A stretch of DNA of 64,000 bases from Luteimonas gilva. GTDB taxonomy: Bacteria; Pseudomonadota; Gammaproteobacteria; Xanthomonadales; Xanthomonadaceae. Made by a program: the position numbers and the translations under genes. How positions within the stretch are numbered: the stretch's first letter is position 1; every line of letters begins with the position of its first letter. Shown piece by piece: positions 18,701 through 32,911 of the stretch. The notes below the pieces were generated by a model. That model made no database searches and was not told where the DNA came from. It saw nothing but the letters and a program-made list of their open reading frames with translations. Location: positions 124,001-188,000 of the forward strand of contig NZ_SZUA01000002.1 in assembly GCF_005239095.1 (NCBI RefSeq). The letters are read 5' to 3'.

Positions 18701-19108
18701 ATGTTGGCGAAGCAGCGGCGCCCGAGCGTCGGGAACGGCATGAGGATGAACACGGGGGCGCACTTGCACGGACGCGCATCGCGGCTCGCCGCGGCGGGCG
18801 GAGATTGGGCCGAGCACGAAGAGCATTACCTGCTCGCCTTCCGCGATGCGCCCTATTACTCCAGCGGCCGCACCTGGGTGGATTACGCGCCGGCCTACCG
18901 CTACGGCTACGAGCATTACGTCCGCCATCCCGGCCGCCATTTCGAAGACGTCGAAGCGCAATTGGAAAGCGACTGGGAAACCGGCCGCGCCGCCTCGCGG
19001 CTGGCTTGGGCCGAGGCCCGCGGCGCGATCCGCGACATCTGGCGGCGGCTGGAGCTGAACGCACCGGGGGACATCGGCGCGCGGCCGGCGCAGAACCGCC
19101 GGCGCTAG
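18701..19108 (+). CDS. hypothetical protein with [19 protein letters not shown] motif
   Basis: A protein of up to 135 residues; the start may be later (ATG 18740 or 18746). There is no signal peptide. Its core '[24 protein letters not shown]' closely matches '[24 protein letters not shown]' of the next gene, and both continue with a helical stretch ending in 'SRLxW...A...W..L'. The two are therefore paralogues, this one lacking the N-terminal glycine-zipper segment of its neighbour. I recognise no function; a soluble stress-associated protein is possible. Confidence 0.7.
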   Translation: MLAKQRRPSVGNGMRMNTGAHLHGRASRLAAAGGDWAEHEEHYLLAFRDAPYYSSGRTWVDYAPAYRYGYEHYVRHPGRHFEDVEAQLESDWETGRAASRLAWAEARGAIRDIWRRLELNAPGDIGARPAQNRRR

Positions 19109-19177
19109 GCGCATATTCACTCGCGGTGGACGCCTCCGGGACTAGTTTCAACTCGTTCCCAGACCAGGAGCGAGACG

Positions 19178-19636
19178 ATGAGTACGCTCCAAAAAGACCA
19201 TATCCTCGGCACCGGCAGCGCGACCCTCGGCGGCGGCGCCTTGGGCGCGGCGGTAGGCGCGTTGCTCGGCGGCACGCCGGGGCTGACTTTGGGTGCGGTG
19301 GCCGGCGGCGCGCTCGGTGCGCTGATCGGGCATCGTCTTTCCGAAGCGACCGATCCGCGCGGCGATCTCGGCCACTACCAGCAGGTCTATCGCACCACGC
19401 CCTATTACATCGACGGCATGGCTTGGTCGGACTACGCGCCGGCTTATCGCTACGGCCTGGACACCTATGCCACGCAAGGCGGCCAAACCTTCGAGCGGGC
19501 CGCCGCGGCGCTCGCCGAAGGATGGGGCCGCGCGCGCGGCGGATCGCGGCTGGAATGGGACCAGGCGCAAGCGGCCGTCGCGCATGCGTGGCGCGAGCTC
19601 GACGAGAACCTACGCACGATGGGCCGCGCGGAATAG
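19178..19636 (+). CDS. hypothetical glycine-zipper protein, paralogue of the preceding gene
   Basis: A 152-residue protein. Residues about 12-50 are a glycine-zipper-like hydrophobic segment ([16 protein letters not shown] and [14 protein letters not shown]), which could insert in a membrane. The C-terminal half carries '[20 protein letters not shown]', shared with the upstream gene. A good ribosome site (GGAGCGAGACG) precedes ATG 19178. It is separated from its paralogue by 69 bases and probably co-transcribed. Function unknown. Confidence 0.8.
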   Translation: MSTLQKDHILGTGSATLGGGALGAAVGALLGGTPGLTLGAVAGGALGALIGHRLSEATDPRGDLGHYQQVYRTTPYYIDGMAWSDYAPAYRYGLDTYATQGGQTFERAAAALAEGWGRARGGSRLEWDQAQAAVAHAWRELDENLRTMGRAE

Positions 19637-19701
19637 AGCGTTGCGGGCCGCGCGCGCTTGGGCGCGCTAACATGGCGGCTTTCCGCAGCATCGGAGCCGC
19701 C

Positions 19702-20295
19702 ATGGCCGCGAAGAACGACAACGGCGTGAGCCGCGAACAGGCCGAAGACGCGGTCCGCACCTTGCTGCGCTGGGCCGGCGAAGACCCGGCCCGCGAAGGC
19801 CTGCTCGACACGCCCAAGCGCGTGGTCGAAGCCTACGGCGACTGGTTCAGCGGCTACGCCGGCGATCCGCAGGAATACCTGGCGCGCACGTTCGAGGAAG
19901 TGGCCGGCTACGACGAGATGATCGTGCTGCGCGACATCGAATTCGAAAGCCATTGCGAACACCACATGGCGCCGATCATCGGCAAGGCCCACGTCGGCTA
20001 TCTGCCCGACGGCAAAGTGGTGGGCATCAGCAAGCTCGCGCGCGTGGTCGAAACGTACGCGCGCCGCTTCCAGGTGCAGGAGAAGATGACCGCGCAGATC
20101 GCGCATTGCATCCAGCAGGTGCTGAATCCGCGCGGCGTCGGCGTGGTGGTCGAAGCCACCCACGAATGCATGACCACCCGCGGCATCCACAAGCGCGGCG
20201 TGAGCATGGTCACCTCGAAAATGCTCGGCGGCTTCCGCGACGACGCACGCACCCGCGCCGAGTTTTTGCGCTTCATCCGCGACGGGCACGCGTAA
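19702..20295 (+). CDS. folE: GTP cyclohydrolase I
   Basis: FolE makes 7,8-dihydroneopterin triphosphate from GTP, the first step of tetrahydrofolate synthesis. The 197-residue product has the zinc and active-site motif [10 protein letters not shown], the conserved [20 protein letters not shown], the [12 protein letters not shown] helix and the [10 protein letters not shown] motif. Start 19702 is preferred because GGAG lies 5 bases upstream; an in-frame ATG at 19672 exists. No other folate gene adjoins it. Confidence 0.95.
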   Translation: MAAKNDNGVSREQAEDAVRTLLRWAGEDPAREGLLDTPKRVVEAYGDWFSGYAGDPQEYLARTFEEVAGYDEMIVLRDIEFESHCEHHMAPIIGKAHVGYLPDGKVVGISKLARVVETYARRFQVQEKMTAQIAHCIQQVLNPRGVGVVVEATHECMTTRGIHKRGVSMVTSKMLGGFRDDARTRAEFLRFIRDGHA

Positions 20296-20320
20296 CCGCT
20301 CGCGGCGTCGGTATGCTTTA

Positions 20321-20385
20321 AGTCCCTCTCCCTTTTACGGGAGAGGGACAGGCCCGAAGGGCCAGGGAGAGGGTTCGGCTTTTAA
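20321..20385. repeat. CT-rich palindromic repeat, left flank of the DUF559 gene
   Basis: It begins GTCCCTCTCCCTTTTACGGG and ends GGAGAGGGTTCGGCTTTTA, with an internal GCCCGAAGGGC hairpin. The end is the reverse complement of the start of the repeat after the DUF559 gene (AAAAGCCGAACCCTCTCC), so the two copies face each other. Confidence 0.8.
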
Positions 20386-20396
20386 GTGGGACCCGA

Positions 20397-20744
20397 ATGA
20401 CAGAACAGAAATTGTTGGACCATGCCAAGCGCATGCGCACCGGACAGACGGATGCGGAGGCCAAGCTTTGGCAGCATCTGCGCGGAAAGCGGTTTTCAGG
20501 GTACAAATTCAGGCGGCAACAGCCGATCGGCCCTTACATTGCCGACTTCGTCTGTTTGCGATGCCGACTGGTTATCGAAGCCGACGGCGGACAGCATGCG
20601 GATGCCGTTGGATACGACGAGAAGCGAACGGCTTGGCTGGAAGCGCAAGGTTTTCGCATGCTGCGTTTCTGGAACAACGACATCCTGCAGCGGACGGAGG
20701 ATGTGCTGGAATCCATCCTTCGAGCGCTAGAAAGTACGCGCTAA
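20397..20744 (+). CDS. DUF559 (Vsr/restriction-endonuclease-like) protein
   Basis: A 115-residue protein of the DUF559 family, which has the PD-(D/E)xK endonuclease-like fold related to the very-short-patch repair nuclease. Family marks: AKRMRTGQTDAEAKLWQHLR, KFRRQQPIGPYIADFVC (probable metal-binding D), LVIEADGGQHAD and GFRMLRFWNNDIL. It is bracketed by inverted copies of a CT-rich repeat, and its stop codon TAA lies inside the right-hand copy. This recalls the pairing of REP repeats with RAYT transposase genes. Its biochemical role is not established; nicking of repeat DNA is only a guess. Confidence 0.85.
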   Translation: MTEQKLLDHAKRMRTGQTDAEAKLWQHLRGKRFSGYKFRRQQPIGPYIADFVCLRCRLVIEADGGQHADAVGYDEKRTAWLEAQGFRMLRFWNNDILQRTEDVLESILRALESTR

Positions 20745-20807
20745 AAGCCGAACCCTCTCCCTGGCGCTGCGCGCCTTTCCCTCTCCCGCAAGGGGAGAGG
20801 GGCAAGA
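20743..20807. repeat. CT-rich palindromic repeat, right flank of the DUF559 gene
   Basis: It reads AAAAGCCGAACCCTCTCCCT, then GGCGCTGCGCGCC, then CCCTCTCCCGCAAGGGGAGAGG. It is the inverted partner of the copy at 20321 and overlaps the last bases of the DUF559 gene. A close relative lies at 36003-36063. Confidence 0.8.
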
Positions 20808-20893
20808 CATCGCGACCTGGGGTTCGCACTAGGTTTTTCCCTGTAAAACCAGGGTCTACCCTCCATGGACACCGGTTGACGGAGGGCACGCCC

Positions 20894-21703
20894 ATGAGCA
20901 GCGACGGTAGCGATGGCGCCGGCGGCGTAGGCGGAAGCGGCGGTTCGAATTCCGCGAGCAACGACAGCTCGACCGACGGGCTCGGCAACGCCGCCGATTC
21001 GGTCGCCGACAGCCTCGGGCAAGCGGTCGATGCGGTCGCCGACGCGGTCAGCGGCATGCTCGGTTCGGTTGCCGACGCCGCCGGCCTCAGCGAGGCGGTC
21101 GGCAATCTGGCGAATATGCTCGGCCTGGATCCGCAGGATCTGCAGGGCCTGGTCGGCGCGGCGTTCATGGGCGCGATCACCGGCGGCTTGCCGGGCGCGG
21201 TGATGGGCGTGGTGAACGCGCTCGTCGGCGGCAGCTTGCAGGAGGCGGCGCGCAGCGCGGTCTCGTCGAATCTGCCCGCTTCGATGCAGCCGTTGGCGAA
21301 CATGGCCATCGACGCCTTCGCCGGCAAGATTCCGGGCGCGGCGACCAGCAGCAGCTTGCAAGGCGTGCTCGGCACGCTGGCGACCGGCGCGCTGACCAAC
21401 GGCCGCGTGCCGGGCCTGGGCGACATCGCTTCGGTGGCGCGCGAGATGCGCGGTTTGTCGAACGTCGCCAGCAGCGTGATGGACAGCGCCATGCGCGGCG
21501 ATTTCGTCGACGTGGTCGATGCGGTATCGACGTTGGAAGGCAGCCTCAACAGCGCGTTCTCGCAGGCCAGCCGGATTTCGAGCGACGTCGCTTCCCAATT
21601 CGCGCGCGGCAACGGCGTGTATGCCGACGGCGGCCACGGCGATTTCGGCGACGCGGTCGAGCGGCTGGCGGTGTCCACCGCGCAGTTGATGGCGCAGCGC
21701 TGA
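20894..21703 (+). CDS. hypothetical Gly/Ser/Ala-rich protein
   Basis: A 269-residue protein of unknown family. Residues 1-30 are Gly/Ser/Asp-rich and look disordered. Residues 30-75 are repeats of the form D(S/A)(V/L)xxAVxx (ADSVADSLGQAVDAVADAVSG). A hydrophobic Gly-rich segment follows (LVGAAFMGAITGGLPGAVMGVVNALVGG), which could insert into membrane. There is no signal peptide, and a good ribosome site (GGAGGGC) precedes ATG 20894. The composition (small residues, amphipathic repeats, a possible pore-like segment) recalls secreted effectors or contractile-injection cargo, but no motif proves this. Confidence 0.75.
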   Translation: MSSDGSDGAGGVGGSGGSNSASNDSSTDGLGNAADSVADSLGQAVDAVADAVSGMLGSVADAAGLSEAVGNLANMLGLDPQDLQGLVGAAFMGAITGGLPGAVMGVVNALVGGSLQEAARSAVSSNLPASMQPLANMAIDAFAGKIPGAATSSSLQGVLGTLATGALTNGRVPGLGDIASVAREMRGLSNVASSVMDSAMRGDFVDVVDAVSTLEGSLNSAFSQASRISSDVASQFARGNGVYADGGHGDFGDAVERLAVSTAQLMAQR

Positions 21704-21714
21704 TGTCGGACAAA

Positions 21715-21801
21715 TTGTGGGAGCGGCTTTAGCCGCGAGCTCTTCCAATCAGGCCACGGCGATCTGTTGGAAAGAGCTCGCGGCTAAAGCCGCTCCTACA
21801 A
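21715..21801. repeat. REP-like palindrome (GAGCGGCTTTAGCCGCGAGC family)
   Basis: Left half TGTGGGAGCGGCTTTAGCCG and right half AGAGCTCGCGGCTAAAGCCG pair as an imperfect long hairpin, each half also being a small palindrome. It lies between two convergent genes, so it may also act as a terminator region. It is one of at least eight members in this window. Confidence 0.85.
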
Positions 21802-21811
21802 CAGGCCGTTT

Positions 21812-27905
<6,094 letters not shown>

Positions 27906-28062
27906 CCTGTCTCCGTCGGCTGCGCTTCGCGTGGCGACGGCGGGCTACGGTGCGCTCGCGCGCTCCGGCCTGCCTTTGCAAGGATGGTCCGACTAGAACA
28001 CAATTTGTGCGTTGCGGCAATTCGTCTCGGTACGGTGATCGATTCCTGCCGCGAACAAAACG

Positions 28063-28095
28063 CCCGGGTATATTTGACTTTCAAATAAACCCGGG
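28063..28095. promoter_or_regulatory. 33-base operator-like palindrome upstream of the DUF2239 gene
   Basis: Arms CCCGGGTATATTTGA and TCAAATAAACCCGGG match at 14 of 15 positions around a 3-base centre. It lies 35 bases before the DUF2239 start, within the 224-base divergent region shared with gltB. Its AT-rich inner part and TATTAT just after the right arm (28096-28101) place it where a repressor would cover the promoter. Confidence 0.65.
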
Positions 28096-28129
28096 TATTA
28101 TCCGCGCACTCTTCGGATCGACCGCCCGC

Positions 28130-28738
28130 ATGCAAGCCGCCCCCGACACCCGCTGCACCGCCTTCGCCGGCCAGCACCGCATCGCCTCCGGCGAGCTGCG
28201 CCACGTCGCCTTGATGGCGCAACGGGCGTCTTCCGCCCCGGGTGCGGCGCCGGTGCAGATCTTCGACGACCGCAGCAGCGAGCAGATCGAGATCGATCTG
28301 CGCGGCACGGCCGCGGATCTGCTCAAGCGCTTGGCGGAGGCTTCGGACCAGGCCGCGCGCAGCGCCGATCCGGCCGCGGCCGAGGCGACCCCGCGCAAAG
28401 GGCCGGGCCGGCCGCGGCTGGGCGTGATCGCGCGCGAGGTGACCCTGCTGCCGCGCCACTGGCAGTGGCTGGCGACCCAGCCCGGCGGCGCTTCGGTGGC
28501 GTTGCGCAAGCTGGTCGAGGAAGCGCGCCGCACCCACGCCGGCAACGACCGCCGCCGCGAGGCGCAGGAATCGGCCTATCGCTTCATGTCGGCGATGGCC
28601 GGCGACGCGCCGGGTTTCGAAGAGGCATCGCGGGCCCTGTTCGCCGGCGAGGCCTCGCAATTCGAGGAGCGCATCGCGGCTTGGCCGGAGGACGTGCGCG
28701 AGCACCTGGCCATGCTCGCCGCCGACGCGCTGGCGTGA
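28130..28738 (+). CDS. DUF2239 family protein
   Basis: A 202-residue protein of the DUF2239 family. The N-terminal half (TRCTAFAGQHRIASGELRHVA, VQIFDDRSSEQIEIDLRG) is a small beta-rich region. The middle is basic (RKGPGRPRLGVIAREVTLLPRHWQWLA) and followed by 'GGASVALRKLVEEARR', similar to DNA-binding helices in ribbon-helix-helix proteins. The C-terminal part is helical. The basic GRPR segment and the strong palindrome directly upstream suggest a self-regulating DNA-binding protein; this is inference. Confidence 0.85.
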   Translation: MQAAPDTRCTAFAGQHRIASGELRHVALMAQRASSAPGAAPVQIFDDRSSEQIEIDLRGTAADLLKRLAEASDQAARSADPAAAEATPRKGPGRPRLGVIAREVTLLPRHWQWLATQPGGASVALRKLVEEARRTHAGNDRRREAQESAYRFMSAMAGDAPGFEEASRALFAGEASQFEERIAAWPEDVREHLAMLAADALA

Positions 28739-29059
28739 TGGCGGCGCGGGCGCGCAAGCGGCATCATTAGCGCGCGCCGCGGTCCGGCCGTCTCAACGGC
28801 TGCGACGCGACAACAGCAAAGTCAAAAGCAAATATCCGCCTGCCCCCTCTTTTTCACAGAGGGGACAGCAAGAGCCGAGTCCGCCACGGCTTTCTTCCCT
28901 TTGAAAAAAGGGGAAACAGGGGGCGAGGGCAGCCGCTTGCAAGCCAAAGGCTTGCGGCTGACCGAGCGCCCTCGCGGAAGCGAGGGCCGGGAATCGCATA
29001 GTGATTTGCTGTTGGCGAAATTCACACGATCGATCGCGGATCCAACTTCAGGAATCGGC
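28739..29059. repeat. 321-base intergenic stretch with a G/C-run palindromic repeat
   Basis: No gene seen. 28841-28925 holds a repeat with inverted ends TGCCCCCTCTTTTTC and CCTTTGAAAAAAGGGG ... CAGGGGGCG, a relative of the one inside gltB. 28926-28991 adds two small hairpins, AGCCGCTTGCAAGCCAAAGG paired with CTTGCGGCT, and GCCCTCGCGGAAGCGAGGGC. The rest up to the MFS gene is plain sequence with AGGA as the ribosome site. Confidence 0.7.
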
Positions 29060-30316
29060 ATGAACGCCCTCGCCCCGCAAGCCCGCAAAGCCGCGCTCGC
29101 CTTCATCTTCGTCACCGTCCTGATCGACATCCTCGCGTTCGGCTTGATCATCCCGGTGCTGCCGCATCTGGTGCAGCGCTTCGTCGGCGGCGACATCGCC
29201 GAGGCCTCGCTGTGGGTCGGCGTGTTCGGCACGATGTTCGCACTGATCCAGTTCGTGACGGCGCCGATCCAAGGCGCGTTGTCCGACCGCTACGGCCGGC
29301 GTCCGGTGATCCTGCTGTCCTGCCTCGGCTTGGGCCTGGATTTCATCTTCATGGCATTGGCGCCTACGCTCGCTTGGCTGTTCGTCGGTCGGATCATCTC
29401 GGCGATGACTTCGGCCAGCTTCACCACCGCCAACGCCTACATCGCCGACGTCACGCCGCCGGACAAGCGCGCGCAGGCCTTCGGCATGATCGGCGCCGCG
29501 TTCGGTCTGGGCTTCATCATCGGTCCGGTGATCGGCGGCTGGCTCGGCGGCATCGATCTGCGCCTGCCGTTCTGGGGCGCGGCGATCCTGGCGCTGTGCA
29601 ATTTCGCTTACGGCTGGTTCGTGCTGCCCGAATCGCTGGCGCCGGACAAGCGCACGACGCGTTTCGACTGGTCGCACGCCAATCCGCTCGGCTCGCTGAT
29701 GCTGCTGAAGAGCTATCCGCAGGTGTTCGGGCTGGCCGCGGTGGTGTTGCTGATCAACTTGGCGCATTACGTGTACCCCAGCGTTTTCGTGCTGTACGCC
29801 GATTACCGCTACCACTGGGGTCCGCAAGCGGTCGGCTGGGTGCTGGCGGTGGTGGGCGTGTTCAGCGTGATCGTCAACGCCTTGGTGGTGAAGCGGGTGG
29901 TCGGCGCTTTCGGCGAACGCCGCACGCTGCTGATCGGCTTGATGTTCGGCACGGTCGGTTTCGCCATCTACGGCTTGGCGCCGACGGGCCACTGGTTCCT
30001 GGTCGGCATCCCGGTCATGGCGATGTGGGCGTTGGCGATGCCGGCGACCCAGGCCTTGGTCACGCGCCAAGTCGGCCCGAGCGTGCAGGGCCGCATCCAA
30101 GGCGCATTGACCAGCTTGGTCAGCTTCGCCGGCATCATCGGCCCGGCGCTGTACACCACCGTGTTCGCGCTGTTCATCGGCGCGCGCGCGCCGGTGCATG
30201 CGCCGGGCGCGCCATTCCTGCTGGCCTGCTTGATGTTGATGGCGGCGGGCTTGGTCGCATGGCGCTTCGCGCGGGTGCCGGCGCCCGCGGCGGACGCGGT
30301 GGTGGACGCGGCGTAA
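29060..30316 (+). CDS. MFS transporter, TetA-like
   Basis: A 418-residue major-facilitator exporter with 12 predicted transmembrane helices. Motif A is GALSDRYGRRPVILL, and 'FIFVTVLIDILAFGLIIPVLP' is the first helix typical of the TCR/TetA drug-proton antiporter group. Motif C-like 'GAAFGLGFIIGPVIGGWLGG' lies in helix 5. Start 29060 has AGGA 6 bases upstream. The substrate is not predictable; TetA-type homologues in such genomes are usually general drug exporters. Confidence 0.9.
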   Translation: MNALAPQARKAALAFIFVTVLIDILAFGLIIPVLPHLVQRFVGGDIAEASLWVGVFGTMFALIQFVTAPIQGALSDRYGRRPVILLSCLGLGLDFIFMALAPTLAWLFVGRIISAMTSASFTTANAYIADVTPPDKRAQAFGMIGAAFGLGFIIGPVIGGWLGGIDLRLPFWGAAILALCNFAYGWFVLPESLAPDKRTTRFDWSHANPLGSLMLLKSYPQVFGLAAVVLLINLAHYVYPSVFVLYADYRYHWGPQAVGWVLAVVGVFSVIVNALVVKRVVGAFGERRTLLIGLMFGTVGFAIYGLAPTGHWFLVGIPVMAMWALAMPATQALVTRQVGPSVQGRIQGALTSLVSFAGIIGPALYTTVFALFIGARAPVHAPGAPFLLACLMLMAAGLVAWRFARVPAPAADAVVDAA

Positions 30317-30321
30317 ATACC

Positions 30322-30406
30322 TGTGGGAGCGGCTTTAGCCGCGAGCTCTTTCCGTCAGACCGCCGCGACCTGATGGGTAAAGCTCGCGGCTGAAGCCGCT
30401 CCCACA
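30322..30406. repeat. REP-like palindrome
   Basis: Left half TGTGGGAGCGGCTTTAGCCG and right half AAGCTCGCGGCTGAAGCCGC, same family as 21715. It starts 6 bases after the MFS stop. Confidence 0.85.
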
Positions 30407-30487
30407 AAAAAGCATAGGCATCTCGGCATATGGCGCTGCCGGCGCCGCTGGCGATAATCCCCGCACCCACCGACCGAGGGTTCCGCC

Positions 30488-30715
30488 ATGCGTTTCCCCC
30501 TGCTGATCGCCGCCACGCTGCTCGCCAGCGCTTGCGGCAGCGTCGAATACAAGGACACCAACGCCGCCGTCGATGCCAACCCGGCCTGCGTCGGCGCCGA
30601 AAGCCGGCCCGGCGAAGCGGTCGCGCCCTGGTGCAAGCGCGAGCTGGGCGCCGAGCTCAAGACCGAGCGCAAGAGCGAGAAGATCGACTTCAAGAAGAAG
30701 GACGGCGACGGCTGA
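30488..30715 (+). CDS. small putative lipoprotein
   Basis: A 75-residue protein with a signal peptide ending in an acceptable lipobox (LLASAC, Cys16). The mature 60 residues are charged (ERKSEKIDFKKKDGDG at the end) and contain two further cysteines. No family recognised. A ribosome site (GAGGG) precedes ATG 30488. It is likely an envelope lipoprotein that stands alone between two REP elements. Confidence 0.7.
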   Translation: MRFPLLIAATLLASACGSVEYKDTNAAVDANPACVGAESRPGEAVAPWCKRELGAELKTERKSEKIDFKKKDGDG

Positions 30716-30740
30716 TCCGCTGAACGGTTAATCGCTTTTT

Positions 30741-30823
30741 TGTGGGCGCGGCTTCCGCCGCGAGCTCTTACCGCACGTCGCTGCGACTGAAGGCAAGAGC
30801 TCGCGGCTGAAGCCGCTCCTACA
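30741..30823. repeat. REP-like palindrome
   Basis: Left half TGTGGGCGCGGCTTCCGCCG and right half GAGCTCGCGGCTGAAGCCGC. The left half has diverged. Same family as 21715. Confidence 0.8.
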
Positions 30824-30875
30824 AAAAACCAAAGCCTTGCCGCGGCGTTGACGCGGGCGGCCCGAAGCTGGGCCG

Positions 30876-31952
30876 ATGGCCCAAACCGACGATCCCGCCC
30901 AAGCCGGCAAACGCGCCGCCCGCAGCGCCGGTTTGCGCTACGTCGACGATGCGATGCCCGGCATCCGGCGCAAACGCAAAGGCCGCAGCTTCGCCTATGT
31001 GCGCGCGAACGGGCGCGCGGTGCGCGATGCGAAGACGCTGGCGCGGATCCGCGCGCTGGCGATCCCCCCCGCTTACGCCGACGTCTGGATCTGCGCCGAC
31101 CCGCGCGGCCATCTGCAGGCCACCGGCCGCGACGCGCGCGGCCGCAAGCAATACCGCTACCACCCGCAGTGGAGCGAAGTGCGCGGCTTCGGCAAGTTCG
31201 ACCGCATCGTCGCTTTCGGCCGGGCGCTGCCGAAACTGCGCCGCGCGGTGCGCCGCGATCTCAAGCTGCCGGGATTCCCGCGCGAGAAAGTGCTGGCCAT
31301 CGCGATCGCGCTGATGGCGCAAACCTTGCTGCGCGTGGGCAACGACGCTTATGCGCGCGACAACGGCTCGTTCGGGCTGACCACGCTGCGCAACCGCCAC
31401 GTCGAATTCCTGCGCGGCGGGCGCGCGCGGCTGAGTTTTCCGGGCAAAAGCGGGCAGGCGCAGGAAACCGTACTCGACGATGCGAGGCTGGTGAAGCTGA
31501 TGAAGGCTTGCCAGCAATTGCCTGGGCAGGCCTTGTTCCAATACGTCGACGACGCCGGCAAGCGGCAGCGCATCGATTCGGGCATGGTCAACGACTATTT
31601 GCGCGAAGCGATGGGCGAGGAGTTCACCGCCAAAGACTTCCGCACCTGGGGCGGCACCTTGCTCGCGTTCCGGCGGTTCGTCGCGACGCCGTTGCCCGAA
31701 TCGGCGCGCGGCGACGACCCCAGCGAACGCACGCTGGCCGCAACGCAGAACGAGGTGATCGCGGAAGTGGCGCGCACGCTCGGCAACACGGTCGCGGTGT
31801 GCCGCAAGGCCTATATCGATCCGTCGCTTTACGCCGGATGGCGCGATGGCAGTCTGGCGCGCGCGGCCGGCGCCGCAAAAGGCGCCCGGCAATGGGAAAC
31901 CGCCGCCTTGCGCTTCCTGCGCCGCGCGCATCGGAACGGCGCACGCGCATAA
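30876..31952 (+). CDS. DNA topoisomerase IB
   Basis: A 358-residue poxvirus-type topoisomerase IB, which relaxes supercoils through a 3'-phosphotyrosine link. The N-terminal domain starts GLRYVDDAMPGIRRKRKGRSF. Catalytic-domain marks are LLRVGNDAYARDNGSFGLTTL (R153), KDFRTWGGT, and the nucleophile Tyr313 in CRKAYIDP. Length and motifs match bacterial family members. A palindromic terminator follows at once. Confidence 0.92.
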   Translation: MAQTDDPAQAGKRAARSAGLRYVDDAMPGIRRKRKGRSFAYVRANGRAVRDAKTLARIRALAIPPAYADVWICADPRGHLQATGRDARGRKQYRYHPQWSEVRGFGKFDRIVAFGRALPKLRRAVRRDLKLPGFPREKVLAIAIALMAQTLLRVGNDAYARDNGSFGLTTLRNRHVEFLRGGRARLSFPGKSGQAQETVLDDARLVKLMKACQQLPGQALFQYVDDAGKRQRIDSGMVNDYLREAMGEEFTAKDFRTWGGTLLAFRRFVATPLPESARGDDPSERTLAATQNEVIAEVARTLGNTVAVCRKAYIDPSLYAGWRDGSLARAAGAAKGARQWETAALRFLRRAHRNGARA

Positions 31953-31953
31953 G

Positions 31954-31979
31954 ACCGCCCCCTCCGCGGAGGGGGCGGT
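31954..31979. terminator. bidirectional terminator-like palindrome
   Basis: A perfect 26-base palindrome with 13-base halves, ACCGCCCCCTCCG and CGGAGGGGGCGGT, between two convergent stops. T-runs are absent, so Rho-independent action is uncertain. Confidence 0.6.
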
Positions 31980-31998
31980 GCGTGCGAAGCGCGATCGA

Positions 31999-32292
31999 TT
32001 AGGACGAAGGCGGAGTGGTCTTCTCCGGCTCCTTCTTGTCCGCCGGCGGCTGCGTATCGTCGACCGGGGGCGGCGGTGTCGTCGTCGGTGGTTCCGGCGC
32101 CATGCCTTCGGTCGGCGGCGCGCTCTGGTCCGCAGGCGGCGGAGTGGTGGTATCGGCGGGCGGCGTGGTCTGCGTTTCGGCCGGCGTCGGCGTGACGTCG
32201 GTCGGCGTCGGCTCGGTGTTCTCGTTTTTATTGCACGCCGCCAGCGTCAGCGCGAAAGCCAAGGCAGCGATGGGCATCGTGATGCGGGTCAT
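31999..32292 (-). CDS. Pro/Thr-rich lipoprotein
   Basis: A 97-residue protein. The start at 32292 is chosen for its AAGGAG ribosome site and normal signal peptide (MTRITMPIAALAFALTLAAC, lipobox Cys20). The mature part is almost wholly Pro, Thr, Glu and Asp in low-complexity repeats (TPTDVTPTPAETQTTPPADT), so it is probably an extended, disordered tether at the outer membrane. No family function is known. Confidence 0.75.
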   Translation of the reverse strand: MTRITMPIAALAFALTLAACNKNENTEPTPTDVTPTPAETQTTPPADTTTPPPADQSAPPTEGMAPEPPTTTPPPPVDDTQPPADKKEPEKTTPPSS

Positions 32293-32413
32293 GCGGACTC
32301 CTTGCGTCAAGTACGCTGCGACTTTGCGCGGAAGTGCGTAGAGCCGCGTCAAAATTAGGCTAACAAAACGCAGCCTGCGCGGCTGCGTTCAAGTTCGCGC
32401 TGCGTATCCGTCG

Positions 32414-32731
32414 TCAGCCGCAACGAACGGCGACGACATTGTTGGCGGCGTCCACTTCGATGTTCAGCCGATCCTGACGGTAATCCATCGTCACCGCTTG
32501 GCCGGGTTTGATGACGCGCGCGTTCGACGAATGGCTGTCGGCGACGGCTTTGTCGACCAGCGCTTGATCCGCGGCTTTGCCCACGGCCCACTGCGCGGCG
32601 GCGGCATCGCATTGCTTGGGCGCATCGGCCGCGGGCGGCGCGGATGCCGCGGCGTCGGAAGAGGGCGAGCTGCTGCACGCGGAAAGGGCCAGCGGCAACA
32701 GAACGGCGAAGCTCAGCGCGGTGCGGGACAT
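32414..32731 (-). CDS. I78-family peptidase inhibitor lipoprotein
   Basis: A 105-residue lipoprotein (signal peptide, lipobox LALSAC, Cys19). The mature domain matches the I78 inhibitor family: an early Cys (KQCDAAAAQWAVGKAAD), VDKAVADSHSSNARVIKPGQAVTMDYRQDRLNIEVD, and a terminal Cys (VVAVRCG). Family members inhibit serine peptidases; many gammaproteobacteria carry several copies to protect their own envelope. Start 32731 has AGGAG upstream. Confidence 0.85.
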   Translation of the reverse strand: MSRTALSFAVLLPLALSACSSSPSSDAAASAPPAADAPKQCDAAAAQWAVGKAADQALVDKAVADSHSSNARVIKPGQAVTMDYRQDRLNIEVDAANNVVAVRCG

Positions 32732-32806
32732 GGCGGATCTCCTGAAAGGACCGCGCAAGCCTGCGGCCGGGGACGTGTGCGCGATGTTAACGTCCGCCAC
32801 GGCTTT

Positions 32807-32899
32807 TTGTAGGCGCGGCTTCAGCCGCGCGCTTTTCCTTGACATCGCGACGTCGCCGCGATTTGAGAGAAAGAGCTCGCGGCTGAAGCCGCTCCTACA
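32807..32899. repeat. REP-like palindrome
   Basis: Left half TGTAGGCGCGGCTTCAGCCG and right half AAGAGCTCGCGGCTGAAGCC. Same family as 21715. It lies between two minus-strand genes. Confidence 0.85.
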
Positions 32900-32911
32900 A
32901 GAGCGGAAGCG

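Noticed and set aside
30876-31952. Topoisomerase as an integrase of the tyrosine recombinase family
   Set aside because: The fold is related, but the domain start, the KDFRTWGGT motif and the Tyr context are those of topoisomerase IB, and no attachment sites are visible.
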